This document shows, one piece after another, positions 14,901 to 24,216 of a stretch of DNA of 64,000 bases. Every line of letters begins with the position of its first letter. Within the stretch, counting starts at the first letter, position 1. Under the pieces are notes generated by a model. The model was given only the letters and a program-made list of their open reading frames with translations, was not told the DNA's origin and made no database searches. The stretch comes from Mycolicibacterium madagascariense (GTDB lineage: Bacteria; Actinomycetota; Actinomycetes; Mycobacteriales; Mycobacteriaceae): the NCBI RefSeq assembly GCF_010729665.1, contig NZ_AP022611.1:124001-188000 (forward strand), written 5' to 3'. Position numbers and translations under genes: made by a program.

Positions 14901-17752
14901 CGCTGGCCCGCGACGGTGCCCAGGTGTCGGCCAGCACCGAAGCCCGCCGCGCAGAAGATCCCGCGACGCGGCTGCAGGCCGCGGCCGACATGTTCTACGA
15001 CGCCCTCGGCGTGGCCGCGGAAAGCCAGCTGGGCGCCGGTGCGCGCGACCGGTTGGACGCCATCGCCGACGGGGTGATCCCCCGCCTCAGCGAGCGTGAA
15101 GCCTGGCCGGTGCTGCGCCGCAACCTGTCCGTCCTGGCCCTGGGGGGTGCCGACCCCCGCGAGCTGCTGGTCGAAGCGCTGGCCAAGGGCAGCGTCGATG
15201 ACGCCGCCGACCCGGCCGCGGTCCTCGATCACCGCATCGACCCCGCCGGCACGCACTCCGCGGGCATCGGCGTGCTGCGCTGGCTTCCCGCGATCCCGCC
15301 GGCCCTGGCCGACGACCCCCAATGGGGTGCCTACCTGGCTCGGCGTGAGCAACTGGTCGGTGGCCTAGCCGACCAGATCCGTGAGCGTGCGCGGGCCTGG
15401 ACCAATGGCACCGCCCCCGCGTGGGCGCGGCCCCTGATCACGGTGAATCCCGCGCTGACCGCCGAAATCGCCGTGTTCCGCGCCGCGGTGGGCGTGGACG
15501 ACGCCGACACGCGTCTCACCGGAGCGCGGCAGTACCCCGTGCGGACCCGCGACGTGCAGGCCACCCTGCAGCGCTACGCCGCGGCCGACATCGGGCGGCG
15601 CAGTGCCGACACGACGCGCTGGAACGAACTCCTCGACGCGATCGACCCGCGCGTGCGCTCGGATGCGTACTGGCCACAGCTGGCCGCCCAACTCGCCCAG
15701 GCCACTCGCACCGCTCCTGATCTGCGGCAGATCATCACCACCGCTGCGCGCCAGGGCCCGTTGCCCGACGAGCTGCCCGCTGCAGCACTGTGGTGGCGCA
15801 TCGCGGGCGCACTGTCGCCGACCGCCACGTTGGCCACCACGCATTCGCGCCTACGGCCCGCCTGGATCGTCGATGTCGACGCGGTGTTCGGGGCGGCGCT
15901 GACCGAGACCATCACCTCCGACCCGGCCTGGCCGGGGCTGGTTGCCGCCATCGGCGCCGCTGACCCGCGCAAGTGGACACCGCGGGACCTCCTCCACGTC
16001 GCCGCCGAGCATCTCGCCGACGCCGCCGACGCCGACCACCCCATTCCCCCCGGCGACTACGCGCGGCTGATCACCTACACCGTCGATGCCTTCACCCACC
16101 GGCTGCACGCGCGGTTCGGCATCGACGACGCGGACCTTCCCACCCCCGAGGAGGCACCGCCGCACCCCGACGAGGAAGCGCTGTACCCGCCCGACCCGGA
16201 AAGCCCCTACCCCGACGTCGATGAACCGTCACCCTTCGACGACTACTTCGACACCACGGCCCCCGACGACTGGCTCGAATACGGGCCAGATGAATTCGAC
16301 GGACTGCAATTCGAAGAATTCACAGCAAACCGCCCCACACCGGAATTGGGCATCACCATGGAATTGGTCAATGAATTGCAACAGGAATACCGCGAGGTCT
16401 GCGCAAACCTGAAAACCCTCAGCACGGACATTCGCGCCGGAAACGGTCCAGCCATGCGCGCACTGGCCGACGCGCTGCTCAAAATGCGCCAGCAGGTCGA
16501 CGCCGATCGTCCATACGCCCTCGCCCTGGCCGCGGTCATGGAGCAGTGGGCCGACGCCGACGCCGCCTACAACGACATGCTCCGCATGGTCGAACACGCC
16601 CGTAACCGGCTCGACCTGCTGCGGGCCGACCCCGACGTCGACGAACTCGACCTCGCCTCAGCCCGTCAAGACGTCACGTTCTACACCGGCCTGCTGCCCG
16701 ATCAGCCGCCGGCACTGCAGTTCCAGCAGGCCCTAGCCGACGCGCAAGCCGCGCGCACCGCGGCCGCAGGCGGCGGCAAGATCGTCACCGAACACGACAT
16801 CCAGGCCGCGCGCGCCGACGCCGAGCGTGAAGACCTGTCTGCCCGCGCGCAGCTGCGCGACCGTCGCCAGGAACTGCGCCGCGAACTCGGACGCGCCGAG
16901 CGCGACGTCGCCGCCGCCTTCGCCGCCGGCCAGACCGCGACCTCCGCGACGCTTGAGCAGCTGCTGGACTCGGCGCGTGACGAGGTGGCGCTGCTGCAGG
17001 TGGCCGGCGGCGTCGACCTCACCCGCACGCCCCTGGACATTCCCGCGGCGGCCCTAGCCGCCCACGATCCCTACACCGCCGAGCAACTCAAAGCCCTGGC
17101 CGCGCAGCCGTACCGGCTCAGTGTCACCCGCGCCGACGCGGCTGATCACGACACCGCCGCGGCGCTCTACACCCTGCGCAGCACCGCTAACGCCGCCGAC
17201 CGCAAAGTGCTCTGGCTCTCGGCCACCGACTCGGCGGCGGCTTCGGCGCGCGACGCCGAGCTCGCCGACACCATCACCACGGTCGGCCACGCTCACCAGC
17301 AAGTCAGCAACCAGCAGTGGGCACTGCCGCCGGGAGCCGTCGTCGTCATCGACGATCCCGCCGCCGCCGAGCCCGGCCACCTCGTCGACATCGCACGCCA
17401 CGCCGCGGCCGCGGACGCCCGCGTGATCCTTCTAGAGCCCCGGACCATACGCGGGCCCAGCGAGTCGGCCATGCAGCTGCTCGCCCACTCCCTGCCCTGG
17501 CACACCACGCTCACCGTTGCGCCCGCCGAGCCCACAGATCTGCTGCTCGAGCCGGTGCCGGCGGTTGCCCTGGCCGATCGCCTCGGCCGCACGCACCTCA
17601 GCGAACCGTGGCGGCACGTGCTCGCCCAGTACGACGGCGCAGCGCGCGCCGTGCGGGCGGCGCACCGCCGCCACCTCGCCCTGGGGTGGCGCACACCCGG
17701 CCCGGAGGTCGACAGCCCCGAGCACGCGCTGGGCGCGGGCATCGACGACTAG
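11912..17752 (+). CDS. MobF-family conjugative relaxase-helicase (TraA/TrwC-like)
   Basis: 1946 aa. The N-terminal TrwC relaxase domain has adjacent tyrosines (Y35, Y36) in DYYSAKGESPGRW and the three-histidine metal site in THRD and DLHTHVAISNKV (about 269-290). A RecD/TraI-type helicase follows: Walker A LAPAGTGKTTAM (about 613-624), Walker B LIVVDEAGK (~693), RLVGDDGQLSSISAGGVL, and TIDSAQGLTAGG (~926). The ~900-residue remainder is helical, with an acidic Pro-rich linker around 16150-16280. It nicks oriT, stays bound to the 5' end and unwinds the transferred strand. ATG 11912 fits the conserved beginning MTLHKLTAGDGY. Its TAG overlaps the stop of the convergent ligase remnant. Confidence 0.95.
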   Translation: MTLHKLTAGDGYLYLVRQVAAADSTERGRSTLADYYSAKGESPGRWMGRGLAALSDTGRCEVSPQAREELWTVDEGSGVSESQMRNLYGVGLHPNADAISTYVNGRGAGPERAAGRLGRKFRVVDGEPEFARRLAVAFRDHNAETGAHWNAAIDPEIRAQIRTRVALDLFSEEYGRPPSDDRELSGFIARNTRAATTAVAGYDLTFSPVKSVSALWAIAPLSVSEQVEAAHDAAVADVLEWLQDQATFTRTGAGGIAQVDTEGLIAAAFTHRDSRAGDPDLHTHVAISNKVSYVDANGVRRWLALDGQPLHRVTVAASELYNTRLEAHMIERLRVGFVEQSRGRGKRPVREVDGMSAELMARWSSRRVAIEARTAELAKAFQAAHGREPTNTEIIALAQQATLESREAKHEPRSLAEQRHVWRTQAVEVMGRDGVHTMLAGVLTGPHRARSAPVVDREWITSRAGELIATVAESRSTWQPHHVRAEALRIARTHGVGHDVALVERLTETALGEGFSVPHARVADAELDEPVALRRRDGASVYSRHGVQLYTNRETLAAERRILDAVHRCDGRAATPADVELALADSAARGRTLNPGQTALVSEMATSGRRVALALAPAGTGKTTAMAALAHAWRSSGGHVIGLAPTADAAIVLGQDLGATTDTLDKYVFCADPDKAAAFGVPGWFDEVGPDTLIVVDEAGKAATAGLDAMITDALRKGASVRLVGDDGQLSSISAGGVLRDIAEATDALTLSEVVRFKSPAEAAAGLALHDADPAGIGFYIDHHRVHVGTDETAADMAYEAWRADLAAGADSILLAPTNDVINALNARARDDRLADDPEAARAATVVLADQLHASVGDTIRTRKNARWIRIGRNDFVRNGYRYTITEVLGDGGVKARHLRSGRIVTLPADYIAEHVTLGYAATIDSAQGLTAGGRDTTGTCHIVGSDALTRQHLYVAMTRATDENHLYLSTAEGDPHRLLSPKATHPDTAVDVLARTLARDGAQVSASTEARRAEDPATRLQAAADMFYDALGVAAESQLGAGARDRLDAIADGVIPRLSEREAWPVLRRNLSVLALGGADPRELLVEALAKGSVDDAADPAAVLDHRIDPAGTHSAGIGVLRWLPAIPPALADDPQWGAYLARREQLVGGLADQIRERARAWTNGTAPAWARPLITVNPALTAEIAVFRAAVGVDDADTRLTGARQYPVRTRDVQATLQRYAAADIGRRSADTTRWNELLDAIDPRVRSDAYWPQLAAQLAQATRTAPDLRQIITTAARQGPLPDELPAAALWWRIAGALSPTATLATTHSRLRPAWIVDVDAVFGAALTETITSDPAWPGLVAAIGAADPRKWTPRDLLHVAAEHLADAADADHPIPPGDYARLITYTVDAFTHRLHARFGIDDADLPTPEEAPPHPDEEALYPPDPESPYPDVDEPSPFDDYFDTTAPDDWLEYGPDEFDGLQFEEFTANRPTPELGITMELVNELQQEYREVCANLKTLSTDIRAGNGPAMRALADALLKMRQQVDADRPYALALAAVMEQWADADAAYNDMLRMVEHARNRLDLLRADPDVDELDLASARQDVTFYTGLLPDQPPALQFQQALADAQAARTAAAGGGKIVTEHDIQAARADAEREDLSARAQLRDRRQELRRELGRAERDVAAAFAAGQTATSATLEQLLDSARDEVALLQVAGGVDLTRTPLDIPAAALAAHDPYTAEQLKALAAQPYRLSVTRADAADHDTAAALYTLRSTANAADRKVLWLSATDSAAASARDAELADTITTVGHAHQQVSNQQWALPPGAVVVIDDPAAAEPGHLVDIARHAAAADARVILLEPRTIRGPSESAMQLLAHSLPWHTTLTVAPAEPTDLLLEPVPAVALADRLGRTHLSEPWRHVLAQYDGAARAVRAAHRRHLALGWRTPGPEVDSPEHALGAGIDD

Positions 17753-18603
17753 ATCACCGAGGGCAGCCGGGTCGCGAGCACGTCGGCCTCACGCAAGCCT
17801 TTCCAGCTGGCGTGCCGGAGGCCTTGCGCCGGCGTCCACTCGCGAAACGCGACCTCCCCCACGTGCCGGGGCTCAACCCACCGCCAACCCTGGTCGTCGA
17901 CCGGCGGATTCACCACCGAGGGCACCCCGCGCACGAGGGGGTGCAGAACCTCGAACAGATGTCGGCGCATCACCGCGCTGAACCCCGTGCCGACCTGCCC
18001 GGCCAGCTCCAATACACCGTCGTCGCGGTGCCCGGCCACCAACAGCGCCCCCACTCGCCCCGGCGGCCCCGCGAACGCCACCACCGCAAGCTCCGCAGTC
18101 CGTCGCACCGGGCTTTTCACCCACCACGGCGAGCGGCCCTCCCGATATGGGGAGTCCACCCGCTTGGACACGATGCCCTCCATATGGTGCTGAGCGGCTA
18201 CCTCCAGCATGTCCGCGGCCGGCACACCGAAGAACGCCTTGGGCACCGTTACCACCCCGGTCTCCTCGACGATCAACGACTCCAAGACCTCGCGGCGCTT
18301 GACGTAGGGTTCGTCAGTGAGATCCCGGCCGTCGACCGAGAGAACGTCAAAAGCTATGAGCTGCACGGGAACCGAGCGGAGTAGATGGGGCTTTGGCCGC
18401 CGATTTTGAGGCCATCGGCGCTGCAGCCGCGTGAACGACGGGCGCCCCTGTGCGTCGAGGGCCACGATCTCGCCGTCGAGCACTACCGCGCGGCCGCCCA
18501 CGGCCTGGCTCACCGAAGCCAGCTCCGGGAACGTCAGCGACACATCGGCACCATTGCGCGAGAACGTGACGACGTCGCCTCGATCGGCTATCAGGTTGGC
18601 CCG
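17749..18603 (-). pseudogene. ATP-dependent DNA ligase, C-terminal part of a split gene
   Basis: 285 codons remain. Visible ligase motifs: FSRNGADVSLTFPEL, VVLDGEIVALD, LIAFDVLSVDG, MEGIVSKRVDSPYREGR and WWVKSPVRRTAELAV, then an OB-fold-like C-terminus. The homology begins at RANLIADRG, directly after where the catalytic KxDG motif should be; the missing 5' part is at 29300-29416. Further open frame up to 18798 is antisense to the recombinase and not ligase. No other lesion is seen, so inactivation came from the insertion. The stop overlaps the relaxase stop (CTAG). Confidence 0.85.
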
Positions 18604-18611
18604 TCTAGTTG

Positions 18612-18620
18612 ACTGAACTT
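18612..18620 (+). repeat. Left terminal inverted repeat
   Basis: ACTGAACTT, eight bases inside the left junction (18603/18604). Its inverse AAGTTCAGT is at 29287-29295. GTTGAC (18608-18613 and 29281-29286) also occurs next to both copies in direct orientation. Confidence 0.65.
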
Positions 18621-18667
18621 CGGCGAGCCTCTCGATGCGAGGAGGGCTGCAGACGGAGGATCGCATT

Positions 18668-19840
18668 GTGACGGCCTTGGGTCGAGTGGAGTCAGTGCCG
18701 AGTGGATTGCCATGGCGGGTGGTCTTCCCCGACGCGGAGCACCGTGGGGCGACGTCGTACCTGCGGGAGCTCGCGGCATCGGATTGCAGTCCACTCACGA
18801 TTCGAAGTTACGCGTTCGATTTACTGCGGTGGTTCCGGTTCCTGCATGAGCGTCTGATCTCGTGGGAGCGAGCCGAGCGCGTCGATGTCCGCGCATTCGT
18901 CGAGTATCTGCGCGAGACGCCGAATCCGCAGCGTCTGCGCCGGCGACCGGACGGGCCTCTGCCCGGCTCCGTCAATGCCGTGACCGGCAAGTCCGAGCTG
19001 ACCGTGAAGTACGCGGCACGCACGATCAATCATCAGTTGTCGGTATTGTTCGGGTTCTACGATCACGCCTGCGCGGCCAACCTGGGACCTCTGGTCAACC
19101 CGGTACCAGCACAACGGACTCGCGGAGGCGGACGTCCGTACGCGCACCACAATCCCATGCAGGACTTCGTGATTCACAAGCGTGCGAACTACCGGCAGAA
19201 GACGCCGCGCCCCGTCTGGCGGGGGATCCCGGACGAGGCCGCCACCACGTTGTTCGCAGCGTTGCGCAGCCACCGCGACCGGGCTCTGGTCAGCTTCTAC
19301 CTGTCGTCGGGAGTCCGGGCTTCGGAGTTGTTGGGACTGTGTCACGGCGACCTCGATGCCGGCCGTTACACGATCACGGTCACCAGCAAGGGCAGTCGGG
19401 CGCGGGAGGTGGTGCCGGCATCGGTGGACTCCTTCGTGTGGCTGGCGCTCTATCTCGCTGAGCAGCAGCCGCCAATGAGTCCGGGCGGTCCGGTGTGGTG
19501 GACACGGCGATCCAAGTCGGCACCGTTGAACTATCACGCTATGCGCGCGGTGCTTCGCCGGGCGAATGACGCGTTGGGAACGAACTGGTCGCTTCACGAT
19601 TTCCGTCACACGGCGGCGGCGCGATTGCTCGCCGACCCGGCGTTCACGTTGGTCGACGTACAGACGGTGCTGCGGCATGCCAGCGTCACGACCACACAGA
19701 TCTACGCCCAGCCGCGGCTGGAGGATTTGGTCGGCAAGGTGCTCGAGCACTACGCCCGTCCGCCAACATCGACGCCGACTATTGAACCGAGCTATGACGC
19801 GGCCGCGGTCCGCGAATTGTTGGGACTTCCGCCGTCGTGA
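18668..19840 (+). CDS. Tyrosine recombinase/integrase (first of pair)
   Basis: 390 aa. An N-terminal SAM-like core-binding domain (SYLRELAASDCSPLTIRSYA) is followed by a catalytic domain with the full set: Arg in SSGVRASELLGL (~216), HxxR in HDFRHTAAARLL (~309-312), and His and nucleophilic Tyr in LRHASVTTTQIYAQ (about 338-348). Closest type: XerD-like integrases and TnpA of Tn554-like transposons. GTG 18668 is chosen for the GGAGG eight bases upstream. The stop overlaps the next start (GTGA), so the two recombinases are translationally coupled. It is the gene nearest the left end. Confidence 0.9.
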   Translation: MTALGRVESVPSGLPWRVVFPDAEHRGATSYLRELAASDCSPLTIRSYAFDLLRWFRFLHERLISWERAERVDVRAFVEYLRETPNPQRLRRRPDGPLPGSVNAVTGKSELTVKYAARTINHQLSVLFGFYDHACAANLGPLVNPVPAQRTRGGGRPYAHHNPMQDFVIHKRANYRQKTPRPVWRGIPDEAATTLFAALRSHRDRALVSFYLSSGVRASELLGLCHGDLDAGRYTITVTSKGSRAREVVPASVDSFVWLALYLAEQQPPMSPGGPVWWTRRSKSAPLNYHAMRAVLRRANDALGTNWSLHDFRHTAAARLLADPAFTLVDVQTVLRHASVTTTQIYAQPRLEDLVGKVLEHYARPPTSTPTIEPSYDAAAVRELLGLPPS

Positions 19841-22356
19841 CCATCGAGGACGAGGACACCCGACCGCAGCCGCGGCGGCAGGCCGCCGCGACCCGTGCGG
19901 CGGCGGCCCCGTCGATTCAACTGCTGTCACGGCCCGACTCCCCTCACCTAGCAGCGATCCCGCCGGACGATCGGTTTGGTCGGACCGGCAAATTGCGAAT
20001 CATGAAGGGATGCGACGCAAGTCAGCCGCCTCCCGATCTACCTGACGATGCCTCTGGGTCCGTGATGCAACGGCACACCGTCGAAGAATTGTGTGAAGTG
20101 GTCGATCGGCACCATCGCTCCTCCAAACCTCCGCGCCGACAGACAATCGTTCGTGGGACGCGAGCGCTACTAACCCGACTGATGAGCTTTTCCGGTGACA
20201 CGTGGGAACAACGGTGGCTGGCCAGCGGCTCGGACGCCGCGCCAAGGACCTGGATGGACCATCAGGACCTTCCGCATTACGACCACTGGTCACCCACGCT
20301 GATGGGAATGAACTCGCTACTGCAACTCCGGGTGCTACGACCTTCCTACAGCTGGATGCTCGACTCCAGAGCAAAGGTCAACACCGCTCGATTCCTCGAC
20401 GTCAACGGTGGCAGCGCCCTCGCCGAGTTGCGGCAGCTACCCGAGTACCAAGCAGCGATGCATCGTCATCGGCGCGACGCCGAAGCAGGGCTGGCCAGGG
20501 TGATGATCCGCACCGGTCAGACCATCGAGCAGATCACCGGGGATGATCTGTTGTACTACGCCGACGTGGTGCAGACCTCCGGACGCGCACGTCGCGAACA
20601 CCTCCTTTGGGAATTGCTGGTGCGACTTGGGCCACTGGCCGCGGAAGCTCCGACGCTGCGAGCCGCGTGGTCGGCAAAGGGCAACACCCGTCAGCATTCG
20701 GCCGCCACCCTCGTCGACCGGTACGGAATCCCACCCTCGGGCGTGAGGGATCTGCTGGTGGACTATCTCGAAGAGATCCGCCCTGGCATGGACTACGGCT
20801 CACTGGACAGCCTGGCCTACCGACTGGTGCGTCTGTTCTGGTGGGAGGTCCTGCAAATCAACCCGCAGCAGGCCGATTTACAGCTGTCGGCAGAGGTCAC
20901 CACCACGTGGCGCGAGAGACTGGCGCTGACGACTGACGGGCGTGAACGTCGGGAAACCCACTCGATCCTGTTCGCCATCCGTGGCTTTTACCGCGATCTG
21001 GCCGAGTGGTCGCACGACGATCCCGTGCGCTGGGGCGTGTGGGTGGCGCCGTGCCCAGTCCCGCGGTCACTCAGTCGTGCAGCGGCCAAATACAAACGGC
21101 GCCAAAGAAGTCAGATGCAGAGTCGCACCCGCATGCTCACGCCGTTGCTGCCGACGTTCCTGACAGCGGTTAACAAACACAAGCAGCGCAGTGCGCTGTT
21201 CCTGCAGGAGGCTCGAGCAGCCGGCGACCACGATGAGTTCGTGGTCGACGGATTCACGTTCGTGCGGGATTCGCCGCCGGAGCGACTGGCCGTCCTGGAA
21301 CGGGCTCGCGTGTGGGCCCGGCTCGCTCCGGGTCAACCACGGCCGCTGTGGATCCGCGGAGTGGCGCAACGCATCGACGTCACCTCGGTGGAGGAGGACG
21401 GGTTCTGGTGTTGGGCTGTCGCGGAAACACTGCGTCACACGGGTATTCGAATCGAAGAACTCATGGAGCTGACGCAGCTGTCCCTGCGCCACTACACCGC
21501 ATCGACGACAGGGACGCTGGTTCCGCTGCTGCACATCGTGCCCAGCAAGACCGACTGCGAGCGGCTCATCCCGATGACTCCCGAGCTGGTGCAAATCCTG
21601 TTGGAGGTGCTCCGGCGAGCCAAGGACGGGCACGACCACGTGCCATTGTCGGTGCGCTACGACGTCACCGAGAAGATGCACGGACAACCGTTTCCGCACT
21701 TGTTCTCTCGCAAGGTCGGAGTGCGTCAGGAAGTGCTATCCGGGCAGTACCTGCGCAGCATCCTCAACCACCTAGCCGTGGTAGCCGGACTCAGCGATGC
21801 CGGTCAACCAATCCGATTCACGCCACATGATTTTCGACGCTTGTTCGCCACCGATGCGGTCAACAATGGTTTGCCGCTGCACATCGCCGCTGCACTGCTG
21901 GGCCACTTGGACCTCGACACCACCCGCGGATACACCGCGGTGTTCCCCGAGCACCTCATCGCCGCTCACCAGGCGTTCATCGAACGCCGACGGCAGTTGC
22001 GCCCGAGCGGTGAAGACCGGGTCGCCGAGGACGACGAATGGTCGGAGTTCGAAAACCACTTCCTGCTGCGCCGAGTGGCGCTCGGCGAATGTCACCGCCC
22101 GTACGGAACGGCGTGCGTGCACGAACACGCCTGCACTCGATGCCGGTTCCTGCGCGTCGATCCCGCCCAGTTGGGCCGCATCGACGAGATGACCGAGAAC
22201 GCCGAGCAGCGCCTCGTCGAGGCCAAGGACCGTGCGTGGCTCGGCGAGGTCGCCGCGCTAGAGGAAAGCATCAAGCATCTCCGCATCCGACAAGCCGAAG
22301 CGCATCAACGACTTTCGCAGGGAAGCAACCTGTTCACCACACAGGAGCCACAATGA
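19837..22356 (+). CDS. Large tyrosine recombinase (second of pair)
   Basis: 839 aa from GTG 19837. The long N-terminal region is helical and Arg-rich. The catalytic domain lies near residues 500-705: RHTGIRIEELMELT (~534), HDFRRLFATDAV (~663) and LLGHLDLDTTRGYTAV (688-700), i.e. R...HxxR...H...Y. The C-terminus has CVHEHACTRCRFLRV, a likely zinc site, then a coiled coil (EEIKHL-type heptads). Size and order after a smaller recombinase match TnpB of Tn554-like elements, though it is longer than the ~630 aa usual there. Four bases separate it from the ligase gene. Confidence 0.85.
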   Translation: MTIEDEDTRPQPRRQAAATRAAAAPSIQLLSRPDSPHLAAIPPDDRFGRTGKLRIMKGCDASQPPPDLPDDASGSVMQRHTVEELCEVVDRHHRSSKPPRRQTIVRGTRALLTRLMSFSGDTWEQRWLASGSDAAPRTWMDHQDLPHYDHWSPTLMGMNSLLQLRVLRPSYSWMLDSRAKVNTARFLDVNGGSALAELRQLPEYQAAMHRHRRDAEAGLARVMIRTGQTIEQITGDDLLYYADVVQTSGRARREHLLWELLVRLGPLAAEAPTLRAAWSAKGNTRQHSAATLVDRYGIPPSGVRDLLVDYLEEIRPGMDYGSLDSLAYRLVRLFWWEVLQINPQQADLQLSAEVTTTWRERLALTTDGRERRETHSILFAIRGFYRDLAEWSHDDPVRWGVWVAPCPVPRSLSRAAAKYKRRQRSQMQSRTRMLTPLLPTFLTAVNKHKQRSALFLQEARAAGDHDEFVVDGFTFVRDSPPERLAVLERARVWARLAPGQPRPLWIRGVAQRIDVTSVEEDGFWCWAVAETLRHTGIRIEELMELTQLSLRHYTASTTGTLVPLLHIVPSKTDCERLIPMTPELVQILLEVLRRAKDGHDHVPLSVRYDVTEKMHGQPFPHLFSRKVGVRQEVLSGQYLRSILNHLAVVAGLSDAGQPIRFTPHDFRRLFATDAVNNGLPLHIAAALLGHLDLDTTRGYTAVFPEHLIAAHQAFIERRRQLRPSGEDRVAEDDEWSEFENHFLLRRVALGECHRPYGTACVHEHACTRCRFLRVDPAQLGRIDEMTENAEQRLVEAKDRAWLGEVAALEESIKHLRIRQAEAHQRLSQGSNLFTTQEPQ

Positions 22357-22360
22357 GTCG

Positions 22361-23428
22361 GTGAAGCTGCCCGTCATGCCGCCGGTCCCGCCGATGCTGG
22401 CCAAGTCGGTCCCGACGATTCCACCCGACGCGTCATACGAACCCAAGTGGGACGGCTTCCGATCGATCTGCTTTCGCGACGGCGACGACGTCGAGCTGGG
22501 CAGCCGCAACGAGCGGCCTCTGACCCGGTACTTTCCCGAACTGGTCACCGCGGTCACCGCCGAGCTGCCCGAGCGCTGCGTCATCGACGGCGAGATCATC
22601 ATCCCCACCAACCACGGGCTGGACTTCGAGGCGCTGCAACAACGCATCCACCCGGCCGATTCGCGGGTGCGGATGCTCGCCAAGAAGACTCCTGCATCGT
22701 TCATCGCGTTCGATCTCCTGGCCCTGGGCGACGAGGACTACACCCGAAGGCCCTTTACCGAGCGCCGCGCCGCACTCGTCGAAGCCTTGGCCCACTCCGG
22801 TCCCTCAATCCACCTCACACCAACGACCACCGACCTCACGACCGCCCGACGGTGGTTCGAAGAATTCGAAGGAGCCGGTCTCGACGGAGTGATCGCCAAA
22901 CCGCTGACGATCACCTACCAGCCCGACAAACGCGTCATGTTCAAAGTCAAGCATCAGCGGACGGCCGACTGCGTCGTAGCCGGCTACCGCGTGCACAAGT
23001 CCAGCGACGAAGCGATCGGCTCACTGCTGCTAGGTCTCTACACGAATGACGGCACCCTCGCCTCGGTCGGCGTGATCGGTGCGTTCCCCATGGCCAAGCG
23101 GCGGCAGTTGTTCACCGAAATGCAGCCGCTGGTAACCAATTTCGATGACCACCCGTGGAACTGGGCCGCGCACGACGCCGGCGAACGCACCCCTCGCAAG
23201 AACGAAGCCTCCCGATGGAATGCGGGCAAGGACCTCTCGTTCGTGCCGTTGCGACCCGAGCGGGTGGTCGAGGTCCGCTACGACCACATGGAAGGGGAAC
23301 GGTTTCGCCACACGGCCCAATTCAATCGCTGGCGAACCGACCGCGATGCGCGCTCGTGCACCTACGCCCAACTCGAGCAACCACTGACGTTCGCCTTGGG
23401 CGACATTCTCCCTGGGCTTGCCACCTAG
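22361..23428 (+). CDS. ATP-dependent DNA ligase carried by the element
   Basis: 355 aa, intact. Catalytic Lys29 in EPKWDGFRS (motif I), then LGSRNERPLTRYFPEL (Ia), CVIDGEII (III), FIAFDLL (IIIa), LDGVIAKPL (IV) and FKVKHQRTADCVVAGY (V), followed by an OB-fold region. This is a LigC/LigD-ligase-domain type enzyme without polymerase or nuclease domains; it seals nicks in duplex DNA. GTG 22361 starts four bases after the recombinase stop, so it is the third gene of the recombinase operon. It could seal recombination intermediates or replace the ligase the element destroyed. Confidence 0.9.
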   Translation: MKLPVMPPVPPMLAKSVPTIPPDASYEPKWDGFRSICFRDGDDVELGSRNERPLTRYFPELVTAVTAELPERCVIDGEIIIPTNHGLDFEALQQRIHPADSRVRMLAKKTPASFIAFDLLALGDEDYTRRPFTERRAALVEALAHSGPSIHLTPTTTDLTTARRWFEEFEGAGLDGVIAKPLTITYQPDKRVMFKVKHQRTADCVVAGYRVHKSSDEAIGSLLLGLYTNDGTLASVGVIGAFPMAKRRQLFTEMQPLVTNFDDHPWNWAAHDAGERTPRKNEASRWNAGKDLSFVPLRPERVVEVRYDHMEGERFRHTAQFNRWRTDRDARSCTYAQLEQPLTFALGDILPGLAT

Positions 23429-23507
23429 GTCGAGACCGTCGCGTGCTGTACTCGCGCACGAGCAACGCCGTCAGGTATCAGCAATCCGCATTCTGCTGGT
23501 GCGATTG

Positions 23508-23523
23508 ATACTATAGGGGGTAT
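23508..23523. promoter_or_regulatory. CstR/CsoR-type operator (sulfur cassette promoter)
   Basis: ATACTA TAGG GGGTAT, the same 6-4-6 layout as ATACCC ATGC GGGTAT at 28860-28875, with an imperfect left half. CsoR-family repressors bind such G-tract palindromes. It lies 66 bp upstream of the 23589 gene and would control the cassette. The rest of the 160-bp gap shows no gene. Confidence 0.6.
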
Positions 23524-23588
23524 GGTATTTCAGAGACGTACGGACACCGAACCGCGCCCTCCCTCGAAGACCAGGCTGAGGAGATCAG

Positions 23589-24215
23589 ATGCAACCAACA
23601 CGTGAAGCCGGAACGCTCGATCCCGCTGTCGAACTGTGGCTCGATCCGGTGTGCCCGTTCTCGTGGAACACCGCGAGGTGGTTGGCCGAGGTCGCCGAGG
23701 CCAGCGAGTTCGACATCGAGTGGCACTTGATGAGCCTCGCGGTGCTCAATGAGGGTCAGACGTTGCCGCCTCCTGCGCAGGCCCGGATGGAGGATTCACG
23801 TCGCATCGGCAGGCTGATGGCGGCCATCCAGGGTGAACTCGGCCAGAGCGGTTTGTCGGCAGCATATTTCGCCTTCGGTACGGCCTACTTCGACCACGAC
23901 GTGGCGGTGGACGAGCACCTCGCCACGCAGGTGTTGAAGACCGCAGGGGCTCAGGTGGCCACGGTGTCGTCCATGTCGGATGCCTCCCTGGACGCGACGG
24001 TCCGCCGATCGCATGAAGCCAGCCAGGAGGCGTTGGGGATGAGCGGTGGCAGCCCAATGGTGACGATCGGCGGACGGACACTCTTCGGTCCGGTGCTCAC
24101 CTCGGTCCCCGATCGCCACACGCATCGGGCGCTGTTCGACGCGATCACCGCGTTGGCGAACACGCCCCAATTCAGCCAACTCGAACGGCCCCGCGCGTCC
24201 CAGGGATCGCACTGA
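23589..24215 (+). CDS. DsbA-fold, mycothiol-dependent nitroreductase (Rv2466c-like)
   Basis: 208 aa. The N-terminus LWLDPVCPFSWNTARWLAEV matches Rv2466c of M. tuberculosis, where the motif is CPWC; here it is CPFS, so only the first cysteine is kept. Downstream features of the family: WHLMSLAVLNEG, VDEHLATQVLKTAG, SGGSPMVTIGGRTLFGPVLT. Rv2466c is a mycothiol-dependent, DsbA-like reductase induced by oxidative stress. Loss of the second Cys still fits a monothiol mechanism. First gene of the CstR-controlled cassette. Confidence 0.8.
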   Translation: MQPTREAGTLDPAVELWLDPVCPFSWNTARWLAEVAEASEFDIEWHLMSLAVLNEGQTLPPPAQARMEDSRRIGRLMAAIQGELGQSGLSAAYFAFGTAYFDHDVAVDEHLATQVLKTAGAQVATVSSMSDASLDATVRRSHEASQEALGMSGGSPMVTIGGRTLFGPVLTSVPDRHTHRALFDAITALANTPQFSQLERPRASQGSH

Positions 24216-24216
24216 G

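Noticed and set aside
13709..15352. Long minus-strand open frame (547 codons) inside the relaxase gene
   Set aside because: Gly/Val/Arg-rich antisense shadow of a GC-rich coding sequence; no domain, no ribosome site.
18604..18798. Extension of the minus-strand ligase frame to 18798, giving a 349-residue ligase
   Set aside because: These residues are antisense to the recombinase gene and show no ligase homology; the true 5' part is at 29300-29416.
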